Positions 1 to 11,569 of a stretch of 64,000 nt of DNA are shown in pieces; positions within the stretch are counted from its first letter, which is position 1, and each line of letters opens with the position of its first letter. This DNA is from Siphonodentalium dalli (Eukaryota > Mollusca > Scaphopoda > Gadilida > Siphonodentaliidae). The stretch spans positions 99,335,343 to 99,399,342 of the forward strand of contig CP136065.1 of assembly GCA_032622095.1 (NCBI GenBank). The letters run 5' to 3'. Below the pieces are notes generated by a model, which was given only the letters and a program-made list of their open reading frames with translations, searched no databases and was not told the origin of the DNA. The position numbers were made by a program, and so were the translations under genes.

Positions 1-880
1 CCCTTCCAGAATGTCAGATGCCATTGTGCAGAGATCTATGTAAGTTGGTAAGCCAAGCTGTAAAGAATTTTAGAATTAAATATGGACTATGTACAGTACA
101 CCATGCTGAAATTTCAACTTGGAGAAGTTAAAGCGTTTATTTTCGCCTATTGAGATGAACTCAAGACCATGAATATATTCAATTGAGTACATCGAGTCTG
201 GTCTCACAAAACAAAAATGGCTTACTCTGTTCAAAAACAAACGTTTATATATGACTACATTTACAAGTTGGCAATATTAGCAGGTAATTCGTCGAATGTG
301 ATCTCTGTTACACAATTTCGAGTGATAAAGCAGGATAAAGTATGAAATTACTCAGTGTGTGACTTGTTTCATAATGTGACTGCATCCTTGAAATAGCCTA
401 TCGCGGGTGATTTTTTGATTATCTTAGCAAATGCATAGTGTATGGGGGTATAGGCATGTACGACCCTATGTCCAGTCAGACCCAAATATATACAGTTGAT
501 GGCTGGTCTGTTCGAACCTCGGCTCATTCTGGACATCGTTAGGATGCTGTCGACCGGGTTTGATGATAGATTGGCTATATATAGACTATCTGGCATGCTT
601 CTTGCAATCCCGCATGCTGTAGACACCATACCAAATGAGATATGCGTCCCATATATTACATATATATAACCTCAAATCTGATGTAGTTTTCACGAGACAA
701 TCGCGTTAATAACACACGTATAAGAACTCGAAAAACAGCGTCACGATTCCGTGATCACAACTTTCAGTGCAAACATCATTCATATACATATACAACTGAT
801 GTTTCGCGTCAGAGTGTACCCCCCGATGTTACCCGCACTATTTTCTTTAAGGTATAGTCCGGCGGTTATTTTTGGGGTAA
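1..880. other. Region without recognised features
   Basis: AT-rich sequence; no repeat shared with the rest of the window and no supported exon. Confidence 0.5.
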
Positions 881-884
881 ATAT

Positions 885-1207
885 TTTAGGTAGATAAAAT
901 CTGCTTAGAATCGCCTCATTTGAGTCGATAATGTGCTGAAAATTAGGAAATCTTAGTCACATTATCGACTCATAATGAGGCGATTCTGAGCAAATTATGT
1001 GCGGACAATGACACAAATAAGCCAACTCACGACTTCCCGTGTGTACGCTCTTTAACGGGTGTGTTCACTGTGGTCCGAGCCATAACAAAATGAAGGGTAA
1101 GAGTCCGTTATCTGCTTATTTCAGAATCTAATAATCACACTCTGTACCCATGTCACATTATGGGTCGATTATGTGCGTATTTCCGCGAGGATATGTTGGA
1201 ATATAGC
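885..1207. repeat. Dispersed repeat E, copy 1 (hAT-like MITE, hairpin at one side)
   Basis: Contains an inverted pair, AGAATCGCCTCATTTGAGTC and its complement about 45 bp later, then AAATAAGCCAACTCAC, ACGCTCTTTAAC and an end CCGCGAGGATATGTTG. Shared at high similarity with 5130-5453 and more distantly with 6040-6389. Left border approximate. Confidence 0.6.
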
Positions 1208-1415
1208 GATGACATGCAACCCGGCTAAACAAATAAAACTGGCAGAGAAAATACGCAGAGTCGCAGAGAAGGGATGTATGACTGGACCGTTATAATGCAT
1301 CTGTGGACTTTGATATTTCAATTGAATTCAAGATGGCTGACAGCAGTGAACGCCACTCGTCTATAACATTTGGCCAATTTTATGCCACTTGAAAATAACC
1401 GGACTATGTCCGTAA

Positions 1416-1684
1416 CCCTTTCTATACTAAATACTCATTGACGAGTAGTTCCCATGAGAATTGTTTATGCAGTTAATAAGTTCAACAAACGACATATCGT
1501 TTGTTAAACTTTTTATCTAATCATTTTCCACCAATTAATAGAAATGCTTCTGAACTTATATGTATCATCATTTCGTATGATTGTCTTCTGCTTACACTTC
1601 CTGAACACCCCACCAGATGAATAATACACCATTCCAATGTATACTTATATAACTGATAGGCGAATCCATTTAGTGAAGAAAGGG
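1416..1684. mobile_element. TTAA-type MITE (CCCTTTCTATACTAAATAC ends)
   Basis: Left end CCCTTTCTATACTAAATAC preceded by GTAA. Right end TTTAGTGAAGAAAGGG followed by TTAA. Related segments lie at 21430-21537 and 37165-37360. TTAA flanks and CCC ends suggest piggyBac-type mobilisation; no coding sequence. Confidence 0.6.
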
Positions 1685-1769
1685 TTAAGCCTAGCTGTCC
1701 GCAGCGACATGGTAGAGATAAAAGTCTTGCAAGAATTATGTTTTATATAGCTATAAGAATCGACTTTAA

Positions 1770-2110
1770 ATAAAATGTTACTTACTTTATTAGAACATTG
1801 CATCAGATTTCATGTTACAATATATTATATAACCTGACTTGATATATCACTTGACCTTTAATTTTAGTATATCACGTGACACCATGCATGTATAGGATCT
1901 TTTAGTATACCATGTGACACTACACACGTACATATATGTTTCAATGTTACTTACTTACTTGATGTGAACATTGCGTTGTAGCCAATCAGATTGCTCGTTA
2001 CAACGGGGGTGCCAGTCAGTGCAATATTTTATATAGCTCACAGACGATCACCTGACCTTGACTTGTTAGCATAGCACGTGACACCACACACGTAGATATG
2101 ATCCACGATA
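1770..2110. repeat. Degenerate tandem block with CACGTG-type motifs
   Basis: Three imperfect repeats of TAGTATATCACGTGACACC followed by an ACACACGTA-like tail occur at about 1866, 1901 and 2068, together with two copies of a GTTACTTAC...GAACATTGC segment. No coding potential seen. Confidence 0.5.
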
Positions 2111-2119
2111 TAAAGACAC

Positions 2120-2480
2120 GACGTATATAAATGAAGTGAGACATCGATTGTTGAATATAGCTTCCTTGGAGACACCATCCCTGGTAAAGATTAGTGCGAA
2201 CGCGATGCATAAATCACGCCAGGGGCATCTCCCTTGGTGGGATTTTATATCCCCAAATTATCGCGATAACCATGATTTTATATCGCTTTCTTCAGACTGT
2301 TCCTTATTTCGCCGACAGTTCTGATCCTCAATGAAAGGTGACTTGACTGCATAATTCGGTAACCTCACCACCGTGCTCATATATCTGTCTGTTGACGTAG
2401 AAACTCCTATCCCAACGGAGTGACATTCGAGTCCAACTGGGGCATCCTAAAACGATTTGCCCTGTTTGAATTTCCGTTCT
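2120..2480. repeat. Dispersed repeat D, copy 1
   Basis: Long similarity with 4060-4380: CTGGTAAAGATTAGTGCG, CATCTCCCTTGGTGGGAT, TTATCGCGATAACCAT and TCTGTCTGTTGACGTAG in the same order. Small ORFs inside are not conserved between copies. Confidence 0.75.
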
Positions 2481-2497
2481 CCAGTTATCCTTCTTTG

Positions 2498-2947
2498 TTT
2501 ATTATATATTTTGGAACTTCTGCCTGTATGTATGTATGTATGTATGTGTGTTATAGGCTCGAAAACTGCTCGACCGATCCGACTCGAATTTGGTATATAG
2601 GCCTACTTTGATCCCGGGAACAATATGGGTGGGTACAATTTCACGTGCGGTCGTCCTTGGCCTTGACCTCGCTCATATACGCTCACATAGGCATGTGTCT
2701 GGACCTCGACCGATCTGACTCAAATTTGGTATGTAGGCCTACTTTGATCCCGGGAATAATATGGGCGGGTATAATTTCACGTGCGACAGTGTCCTTGACC
2801 TTGATCTCGCTCATATACGCTCATATAGGCATGTTTCTTGACCAATCAAACAATAGTTTGTCCGGGCGCTGTAAATTCTACCCAGACAGAGGGGATCACA
2901 AAGAAATCCCTAAATAGCCCAGACGAAGTCGGGTGCACATTAGCTAG
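2498..2947 (+). mobile_element. Helitron-like non-autonomous element H1
   Basis: The 3' end has a short stem-loop (GCCCAGACGAAGTCGGGTGC) and then CTAG at 2944-2947 followed by T, as Helitrons end. The 5' end resembles other copies (ATTATATATTTTGGAAC), but the terminal TC is degraded to TT. Inside are a TATG microsatellite and two tandem units of about 118 bp sharing GGCCTACTTTGATCCCGGGA. The 5' border is uncertain. Confidence 0.6.
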
Positions 2948-3220
2948 TTTGAAATATTTGTGTTCTTTGAGTATATCAGCCATGGTATAGGATCTCGATA
3001 TTTGGTATGGATGTTCACCATCAAAATTGTTTTCAATGAAATGATGGTGATGTTCAAATTTTCCATTTTAGAGTCATATCGGATATCCTTTATTTATTTT
3101 TAATTTGGGTTTCGGTTCTGTCCATGTTGCATTTTGGCATCTTGTATTAATGGCAAAACCCCGTGGTGCAACCTCTTATTTTATATAATTCAGTCACCAA
3201 CGGTCTCTTTTTATATTATA

Positions 3221-4018
3221 CTAGCAGGTTAGCCCGCCACTGGCGGCAATCGTCAGAAACATGACAATTTGTAATTTTTTAAATAATTTTTTTGTTTTTC
3301 AATGAGTTAATTGTGCCTTTTTAATTTACAGGCTTTTTAAATTAATATTTGTAATTAATTTTGTGTTTTGCAATGAGTTAATTGTGCCTTTTTAAATTTT
3401 TAATTTAATTTTTTGTTTTTCAATTTTACCCGATTTGACCTTGAATTGATCATGTTCAAGGTCAAGGTCAGGTCGGGGTCACAATTTAAACAGTCCATGA
3501 CACTTCCCGTAGGTAGCAAGTTTGAGCTCAATCGGTTCGAGTCTATAAAAGACACACACATATATATCATTTGTGGGTACCCGTTTCAAGGTGAAGATCA
3601 CCTCGGGCGGAAAAACTGACCCGATGAAAATGTCCCCCGTTCCTAGGAAGCCCTAAGTACGTAAGAATCACACAGAAGCGAGTTCCATTTCGAGCGATAA
3701 CGTAAACAAAAGCCGTATGCGAAAGCCGAAGGGAATAAAGAGCGTTAACCGGTTAACGAACCCACATATGGAAGATATAAGGAGCGTTTAGCGTTATTGC
3801 GTTAAGCACACCCGGCCAATGACGATGACTGGGGAGTGGATAAGGGTGAAGGAGTCGTCGTACGGGCTCGCGAATGGGCCGGTGATATTTCCCGTGACTT
3901 TTTACCCTTATATAGGAAGTTTGAGCTCAATCGGTGCAGCCGTTTTCGAGTCTATAAAGGACAAATATATATATTTATATATTTATATATATACGTAGTT
4001 CTCAAAATATATAGTAGA
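3221..4018 (-). mobile_element. Helitron-like non-autonomous element H2
   Basis: Read on the minus strand it starts A|TCTACTATATATTTTGAG and ends with a CCGCC-ACT-GGCGG stem-loop, then CTAG|T. Flanks are A and T with no target duplication, as expected for Helitrons. It contains AAGGTCAAGGTCAGG and no coding sequence. It interrupts the left part of repeat D copy 2. Confidence 0.7.
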
Positions 4019-4380
4019 TTGCTCACCGACGTCACTTGACCTTGATTTTTAGCATAGCACGTAGTGAATATTGCATCCTTGCGGGCAACATTGCTGGTAA
4101 AGATAAGTACGGGCGCGAGGCATAAATCACAACAGAGTCATCTCCCTTGGTGCGATTTAATATCCCCACATTATCGCGATAACCATAATTTTAGATCGCT
4201 TTCTTCGCACTGTTCCTTATTTCGCAGACAGTTCTGATGTTCATTATAGGTGATTTGACTCCATAATTCGGTAACCTCACCACCGTGCTCACATATCTGT
4301 CTGTTGACGTAGATGCTCTAATTCCCTCGGAGTGACAATCGAGTCCAACTGGGATAGCCTAATAAGATTTGCTCTGTTTG
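4019..4380. repeat. Dispersed repeat D, copy 2
   Basis: Partner of 2030-2480. Its left part, GCTCACCGACG, follows directly after Helitron-like H2. Confidence 0.75.
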
Positions 4381-5129
4381 TCGTCTAAATTGATTACATC
4401 TTTCTGCGGCAACGGAAGTGAGATGATAAACGAAATAACTCTTTATGTGCACGCAGGAACGTATGCACGTCTACTGTTTGTTTGTTTGTTTGTTATTTTG
4501 TTGACTTCTTGGGAATGTCGAAACAAATTTACTGCACAGAATACCGCAGAAGGCGCCGTCGATCATTAAGGACTCGCTGTCTCTTCCCGGCACCGCCGTT
4601 TCAGCCCTCACCAACAATGCAATAGATATTATGATATTGTGGATTACGAATTAGTTTTGTGTAAACAAATATTATTATTCCAAATATATAGACAGACAGA
4701 ATATGTAAACAGCCACTTATTAGAAATTGGCGGAATAAGTGGATAGCTTAGAGTTAAATATTGAGTTTCGACCTAAGAACATTGACAGAACATTCAGAAT
4801 CCGCTCGAAGGACATAACACACCTGCATGTAATGTTATAGAATTTTTGACACCACACGGACCGTTTCATGACTTATTCAAAACTAATTACCAATGTACAT
4901 GCTATATATTATAGAAGTTCGCCGTAATCAATATTCGTAATTTCTTATTTTTTTTCTTTTTATGTAATTGGTAACACCACACACCTGTCTCAACGTGCAT
5001 AGTAGTGACTAACTAACTGCCTGTATAGCATTCGTGGACAAAAAGAAAGAAGTTCATTCTAGCTGCAGACAGTCATGCACGTATGCCATGCACGTACAGC
5101 CTGTTCTCCCGAAAAACAGTACATCCTCT

Positions 5130-5453
5130 GCTTATAAAGAACTTTTTTTAGGCAGATAATCTGCTTAGAATTGCCTCATTTTGAGTCGATAATGTGTTCA
5201 AAATGAGTCCATTTTAGTCACATATTCGACTCATAATAAGCAGATTATGTGCGGCGGACAATGACACAAATAAGCCAACACATGGCTTTTCGTGTGTACG
5301 CTCTTTAACATGTGTTTTCACTGTGGCCGCGCCATAAAACGAAATAACGGCTATGACTCTATTATCGGCTTATTTCCTAATCAAATAATCACGTTATGTA
5401 CACATTTCACATTATAGGTCGATCAAGTGCGTATTTGCGCGAGTATATGTTGG
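5130..5453. repeat. Dispersed repeat E, copy 2
   Basis: Same order of blocks as copy 1, including TCTGCTTAGAATTGCCTCAT, GTGTACGCTCTTTAAC and an end GCGCGAGTATATGTTG. Non-coding. Confidence 0.6.
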
Positions 5454-5924
5454 GCTGCTACCATGCTATCAGGCGGGTGTCTTCGTTTTTTACATGAATG
5501 ATGCGCCAGTCGTCTAGTTGTACATAGAAATTGGGAGTCTATATAAAGGCCAATTAAACAGCTAATTCCCAGACTAGTCTCGACACCAATTCACGACGAA
5601 AGTCATCGTCACCTGCTCTACCAATAGTTTCTCTTCAACTCCTATATACACCGTTTGTTTCAGGTAATCGTGAATAAATACCACGCCAGTTGAAAGACGT
5701 TGGTTTGCACCAAGTAATACACGAACGCTGTAGGCTAAATCATTGACCTCATGACCTTCAACATCGGCTATGGCCAATATCATTGTATTAGCATGTGCTA
5801 CGTATATTGAAAGTGTTTGCATAGTTTTACAATGTTTCTGACAAAAATTCACAAGTCAAAACTTGATATTGTACGGGTAGAAATATACATATGCGTCACA
5901 TTACGTACTCGTCTCGGAGGTAAA

Positions 5925-6624
5925 CCGTTTAATCCAGATATATTTCATGGATTTCATCCTCTATGTAATAATAATTGGACGTGTGGATCTCGTTCACTCC
6001 ATCAGCGCAGACAAAAACTTTCCTGGAAGTAATTGTCGGCAAAATATCCTCGTGCAGATAGCTTCATATTGGACCTAAATATCCACATAGGTTCATATTG
6101 GACTTATTTTATTCATAAATAAGCCCATAGTGAGCTTATACCAGTTATTCCGTCAAATGGCGCGGGTCACAGTGAAAACGCATTATAAAGAGCGCGATAA
6201 GTCGTTTCGATGAAAAAAGGTAGATTAAATAATGCCAATATATCGTATGGAAATAGTCCCACATTGGACTGTTTTAAAAACCTCGTTTAGGTCCATAGAG
6301 CGTATATTGAGGTTAAATAATGCCAATATGAGCTTATTGCGCTTATTAACATAAGCTCGTTGTGTGCTTATTTTCACGAGAACAAGCGGTTGTCGGAGCT
6401 ATTGAATTCAGCTGTTGCTGTTAGCGTGTTACAAATGCAAGAATGACTAGGTGTTATTTGAAGCTGCAAACCAAAGTCACTCGAAGCCAGCTTGTTTCTT
6501 GGATCAGTAGTTATAATGTTCCTTTCATGCAAATGTAGGTATGTGATAAACTGCAACTGCCCTCCCGCTCAATTGATTATATTGCACTCCTGGTATTAGG
6601 TTTCAGGTACCAGTACGTGCATTT
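5925..6624. repeat. Dispersed repeat R, copy 1
   Basis: Contains GAAGTAATTGTCGG, GAGCTATTGAATTC, ATGCAAGAATGACTAGGTG and CACTCCTGGTATTAG and ends in ACGTGCAT. It is interrupted by repeat E copy 3 (6040-6389). It is the empty site for the gypsy insertion at 8488-12499. Nature unknown; it may be a decayed LTR or DNA element. Confidence 0.65.
6040..6389. mobile_element. Repeat E, copy 3, inserted in repeat R
   Basis: A 350-bp insertion flanked by the direct repeat TTGTCGG (6033-6039 and 6390-6396). The same site without insertion is seen at 12905-12915. Ends share CTCGTG in inverted orientation. It shares GTCACAGTGAAAACGC and TAAAGAGCG with the other E copies, in reverse orientation. A 7-8-bp duplication suggests a hAT-like origin. 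Confidence 0.65.
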
Positions 6625-6761
6625 AAGAAATGACTTGCAGATAGATTGGGGTCATTGTTTTGACTGGCAGATCAATTAATTCGGGATTCACACGAACTTT
6701 GTTTATTTACTCTGCCGGACAAAACAAATGATCTAAATCGATCTGCAAGTCATTCCTTATA
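6624..6761. mobile_element. Foldback element F, copy 1
   Basis: 138-bp inverted repeat with arms TTAAGAAATGACTTGCAGAT and ATCTGCAAGTCATTCCTTAT, and an inner arm sharing TTTATTTACTCTGCCGG. The same element lies at 40371-40512. Confidence 0.75.
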
Positions 6762-7510
6762 ATCATATATCAGTATATTTTAATAGAACATTAAAGGTAC
6801 TCAATCCGATTCGATGGTCCCCATATCAGCAGATTCCAACAACAACAACAACATTTTTGAAATGTCTTCAGTTATCAGAATCGATTAACTACCCAAAGAT
6901 AATGCTAACCACAGTCAACTATAGTATAAAATTGCCCAAAACCTGTTATTTATCAACATTTTGTTCAACGAAATTTTGCCGGTTTGTCAAATATCTGACA
7001 CAAAGAAGCCATCTGAGTTTAGAGTTATCCATCTTCATCCGCAAGTTTGTCTTATCGTCAACTTTTACCTGGCTACTAAATATTCCAGGTTGTGAAAAAT
7101 AATAGATTTCAAAAATCGATATCTGATCACTCTGGGCTCTGGTGGGTGGTATCCTCGACTCGAATCAAATATGTTTTACCCCTTAAGCCAAATAAATAGT
7201 AATTGAGGGGCGCTTAATTGGATTGAGTACCTTTAATCATTTGAACAACTTGTCAAAAGTATCGAAACAATTGTAAGTAACATATTATCAAAATTCTACC
7301 ACTGTCTCCCAATGATAACACCCATCGAGCGGGTGCACACGATCGGCTCATAGGTGTTTCGTTTATCCGCCAATAACTGAAGTTTCTACTTCAGTTTTTG
7401 GTTTATGAACATCGGAAAGGTTTATATTAACCGTATGGCGAAATGCACTGGTTCCTGCGGGGGCTAATTGTGTGTGTTCGACTGAGGGTGTGTGATTATT
7501 AGATAATATA
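6762..7510. repeat. Dispersed repeat W, copy 1 (with TTAA MITE inside)
   Basis: TTTTAATAGAACATTAA, then after the MITE TTTGAACAACTTG, CACTGTCTCCCAA, GCGGGTGCACACG, CTAATTGTGTG and GGGTGTGTGATTATTA. The same order occurs at 41181-41575. Confidence 0.7.
6795..7232. mobile_element. TTAA MITE with AGGTACTCAA ends, copy 1
   Basis: Flanked by TTAA on both sides (6791-6794, 7233-7236). Ends AGGTACTCAATCC and GGATTGAGTACCT. Inner CTCGACTCGAATCAAATA is shared with the other copies. Copy 2 of repeat W shows the empty site with a single TTAA. Confidence 0.85.
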
Positions 7511-7554
7511 TTACATGTTTTCAAAATTGCTATGGACCATTCAGGTTGCGTTTC

Positions 7555-8487
7555 TCAAATAGTATCTCAATGATTTCGCCAGCCTATCCTTTTCTCCCCT
7601 GAAGTAATCAGTTATCTCGTGTCAGAGTTAGCTAATGTTTCACACAACAAATCCGAGCTCAACCACATAATCCAGATATTATCTCTTTGATTTCGCCTGC
7701 CTATCCTTTCCTCCCCGCTGAAGTAATAATTTATCTCGTGTCAGAGTTAGCTAATGTTTCACACAGCATTCGACTCGGTTATCTCTTTCATTCCACCAAC
7801 GCTGACGTCGTTTCCAAGAAGTAGTTGCCAGGGCTATTGAAAATGTTGACAGATGCAAGAATGACTAGGTGTAATTTGATGCTTCGAACCAAAGTCACTC
7901 GAAGTCAGCTTGTTCTTGTGAACAGTCATTATAACTTGTCGTTCATACATGTATATTTACACACTAAGTGTTGTCATCACTAAATCCAGCATTCTGATTG
8001 GTCGGCGCCCACGTGGCTAGTTGCAGTTATTTCTCGGTGAATGCGTAACGCCTCATAACACCAAGCTAATAACACCATCGATACGTCATTAGGTTTGGAA
8101 AGACGAACGCGTAATGTTTTGGGCGCATTTGGACTCGCGCAGGATTGACTTAATACATCATCGGGTTTCAACATGAAGATAAATTGTTCCTATTAACTTT
8201 TGCCAAGGGTGCTATTGGGTATTTTGGGCTGATCTTGTCACGATACACTTTTCGATTAAAATATATTTACAAAAGTGGCTTTTTCGCTAAATGTATATAA
8301 ATATAAGGATTAACTGTCATGTGGACTATTTTTATGGAGATGTAACGGTGAGGTAAGTGGACATAACTTGTATGTAAAACCCTTCGGGTTTTACACAAGT
8401 TATGTCCACTTACCTCACCGTTACATCTCCATAAAAACAGTCCACATGACAGTTAATCCTTATATGTACATGCATGTGATAAAGGAA
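7555..8487. repeat. Repeat R, copy 2, left part, with nested insertions
   Basis: Holds a local duplication (TAGCTAATGTTTCACACA twice), GGGCTATTGAAAATG and AAGAATGACTAGGTGTAAT. It is interrupted at about 7960-8465 by a segment ending in a long palindrome, then by the gypsy element. It resumes at 12500-12592. Confidence 0.6.
8301..8465. repeat. 165-bp near-perfect palindrome
   Basis: The left arm starts ATATAAGGATTAACTGTC and the right arm ends with its complement. Arms of about 80 bp differ by one base and one 2-bp gap. The centre is TAAAACCCTTCGGGTTTTA. As RNA this would fold into a long hairpin. Confidence 0.9.
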
Positions 8488-8640
8488 TGTGTAATGGACC
8501 GATTTTGGGGTTGGTTATACACTTGGCTTCAAACTCAATGTTTGTAGTTATGTGAAGAAACGAGTTTTTACATATTTAACAAAGTTACAACTCCCCTGAT
8601 CCATACAAAACGGAACAGAACTAACGTACGGGATAGCACA
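8488..8640 (-). repeat. Putative 3' LTR of the gypsy element
   Basis: It matches 12352-12499 at moderate identity, from GGACCGATT through CAGAACTAA. In minus orientation it lies downstream of integrase. The inner border is unclear because the copies diverge after CAGAACTAA. Confidence 0.6.
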
Positions 8641-9059
8641 CCCCTTTCCAACTTGGAACACAAATTGGCTGCTCACAAAAATATGAAATTAGGCGTTCAC
8701 ACAACAGCTCACATAGTCTCTCAATTTATCAGGCATCTAAACGTGCCGTATTGGCCGGTTGCAAACTGAACCATTGTCACTGGTAACATTGAACTAGGCA
8801 CAATATCTTTACACATCTACCCTACAGTTTTGAGAAATATCTGCAGTATCAGTATCATAGTCTATACATGTATGTATACCACTACCTCTATGACTGTTTT
8901 CATGTGTATCATTCACTTTTCTAAATCTCGACACATTGCGGGTAGCAATCTCTGTGTCAGCACTTGCTGTAATCATATTTTCTCTTATCAACAACGTGTG
9001 TGGCCTAGGATCATAGGGCGGTGAACGTTTATTATTTTGTTGTCATTTCATCAATGACA

Positions 9060-9720
9060 CGATCACCCACTTCAATGTTCAATTGCATGCTATGATTCAA
9101 ATTAAAGTATCCCTTCATTGTTTGCTCTGTCTTTACATCATTACACATTGCTGCTTGTTTGACATTACTAGTAACATGTAATTGTATCAGTTCAGTTTTC
9201 CTGTCAACAATAGGAAGTTTGGTTCTTGTTTCCATGGTTTATTGTCTAAATATGCAGCCCGAATAGCTTTCATCGTTGGTTTGTTGAATGACTCAACTTC
9301 CGAATTTGCTCTTGGTCAATACCGTGTCGCTTTTCGATGTATGAACCCTGAATGTTTGGCAAATTCGGAGTATGCATGAGCGTTGAATGGACTGTCACTT
9401 TTGCTAACATCCGGACAGCCAACACAGCCACAATTTAGTCTAGCACCGGAACAACGATGTTTGCCAATTTGGATTTCAGAATTTCTACAATCGGGTAACG
9501 ACTGAATTCATCGATCATCACGAGACAATACTCTACAGTTGATAGTGGTCCACAAAAGTCAACATTCAAGTTTTTCCATGCTTCCTGTGTTATCGAAGAC
9601 ATTGTCAGTTTTTAAATCGGGTTTGGTCCAGTAAATGATTTATTGACATGTAATGCACGATTTCACAACATTCCCCACTGCTGCTTTTATACCTGGGAAC
9701 CATATGTAATATCTTAAGTA
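9060..9720 (-). pseudogene. pol: Integrase remnant (zinc-binding and DDE core)
   Basis: Minus strand. The zinc-binding end reads VVKSCITCQ (C-x2-C) near 9640-9670. The core has NVDFCGPLS with the first catalytic Asp near 9560, then YCLVMIDEFSRYP. Further on, KSDS carries the second Asp near 9410, and SEVESFNKP carries the Glu near 9300. A stop lies between the second Asp and the Glu, and frames shift between the zinc-binding end and the core. Degraded but unmistakable. Confidence 0.8.
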
Positions 9721-9849
9721 TGATATAGTTTTGTCACACATTGTAAGTTGATGCCCTTCACGAGCGACTTTCACTGCTATTATCACGTAATATTTCTGGA
9801 AGAAATTTTTTGTCACCCTTCCGAAAAAATACCTTGTGGATGACTAGTT

Positions 9850-10490
9850 AGAACAGCATGTATGTTTTGTAATTCACAACAATGTCGATCTTTGGGTCAC
9901 TGATATGTTTAACTTCAAACAAACGGTCAGCTTCTATCAATTCAGCAGCTTTCATCAACGTAGTATCCATATCTGTAGCCGGTTTCACATCTTCAATGAT
10001 TTCGAAACTTGATAGTGCAGAAGACATAACATAATGTACATGTTGATCTGCTAGTTGAAATTGGATGTCGAGACAAAAAGTCAGCAGGATTGGCACTTTT
10101 TTAGTTTTTTGGTACTCTATTTTCAGTGTGTATGGTTGGAGGTGTAAACCACATCTCTGAATCCTAAGCGATGTGTGACTCGAATGGTGAACATCTACTA
10201 ACATACGAAATGCTCACAAGCCCGGGATGATTCGTTCTGATGTCACGCTTTTTTATGGAATCGAAATATTTGTGTTGATCCTCCATCCACTCCATTTTAG
10301 CATGTTTTTTCTGTCAATCGGCATAACGGTTCGGATATTGTAGCATAGTTATGTATAAATCGGGTACTATAATTTGTGATGCCATGAAAACTTCTCACTT
10401 CCGAAACAGTTTTCTGTGTTTCAGCATTGCGGATCTCTTCAACATTCTTTGGAGCTGGTAAATTCCCTTATCACTGAACACGAGGCCAAG
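9850..10490 (-). pseudogene. pol: RNase H / connection remnant
   Basis: The segment LRIQRCGLHLQPYTLKIEY (about 10110-10165, minus) matches the conserved end of the gypsy RNase H region, just before integrase. The following residues need a frame change, so the ORF at 9848-10204 is a broken composite. Confidence 0.6.
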
Positions 10491-11085
10491 AAATTATATC
10501 TTGTTCTGATGGAAAACTTTCTCCGATTCTGAGTAAGTCCTTTTTCGCAAAATCACTTTGAACAACACTTTATGGAGCACCTCGTCGTGCGCTCGTTGAT
10601 TCACATCATATATCAGCACACCATCTGCTCTGTTAATAACTCGCAGAATGTTACTTATAATGTTTCTTATGATGTTTAGAAACAGCTCGGACACGCTGTT
10701 GACTCCTTGATTCTTCAAACGTGTACAGCGAAACAGACCGAGCTGACTGCTGAACGTTGTTGTGTAACGTTAGTCTGGGTGAATATCTAAAACAAATTGA
10801 TGATACACTGCGCGGGGGTCACAGCGACTGAACATAGTATCATTATTCAGTTCAGCTATCAATTCATTAACTGCCGGTGTCAGATGTGGTTCGCGCATGT
10901 CAACACAAAGACGAATTCAACTGCCGTCTTTCTTTGGAACGATTAAATCTGGGGGAGACCACGTCGTCGTTTCACAATCAACCTTTTCGGTTATGTCATA
11001 CGAGAGCTACTCGTTTATTTCTTGTTCAACTTTCGGTCTCAAATGATACAGTACACGACTTTGGGTCATAGTGATTGTCTTAACT
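10490..11085 (-). pseudogene. pol: Reverse transcriptase remnant of the gypsy element
   Basis: In minus orientation the N-terminal RT segment contains VPKKDG followed, after a stop, by IRLCVDMRE. Then comes motif A, MFSRCDPRAVYHQ with the first catalytic Asp. Further on the YxDD region reads ADGVLIYDVNQ, so the second Asp is Gly. Stops and frame changes separate the motifs. Order and spacing are those of Ty3/gypsy RT. Confidence 0.75.
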
Positions 11086-11299
11086 CTGCATGTCACACAC
11101 ATATATGCAGTTTCACATAAGTGTCCTTGAGTTTTCCGATTCCTTGGAAAATGTCGGGATACTTGTTCTCAACGTCGGAAACAGAGTTGATGAATTTCAC
11201 AATTGTTATGTCGGCTGCAGTTTGATAACCAAGAAACGAACCCTGGTTTCCTGTCACAACATATAATAATTTGTGTGATTGAAATATATGGCTTCGATT

Positions 11300-11480
11300 C
11301 TCATGTGACATGGACCTTTAACGCTAAGTGATAGGCGTCCATATGGACACAGTTTTGTAATATTTTCAGTGGAAAGTACTGGTTTGCCAATGGATGAATA
11401 AGTCTGATGATCCGAAACATTGACAGAAGCACTAATATCGATCAGAAATGTTTTGCACCCACTGATCAATTCTAATTGTT
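11300..11480 (-). pseudogene. pro: Retropepsin (aspartic protease) remnant
   Basis: The minus-strand open segment within 11254-11511 contains FLIDISASVNV, a retropepsin active-site region in which the usual D-S/T-G is changed to D-I-S. It is followed by a KPVLSTENITKLCPYG segment typical of this family. The changed catalytic triad indicates an inactive protease. Confidence 0.65.
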
Positions 11481-11569
11481 GCCAGCGGTGGGTTATTACG
11501 TTCATCTGCATGTCAATGTGTGCCGTAGACGAAACTCATCATCAGAATTTGTCGCATCAGTCTGATTGT

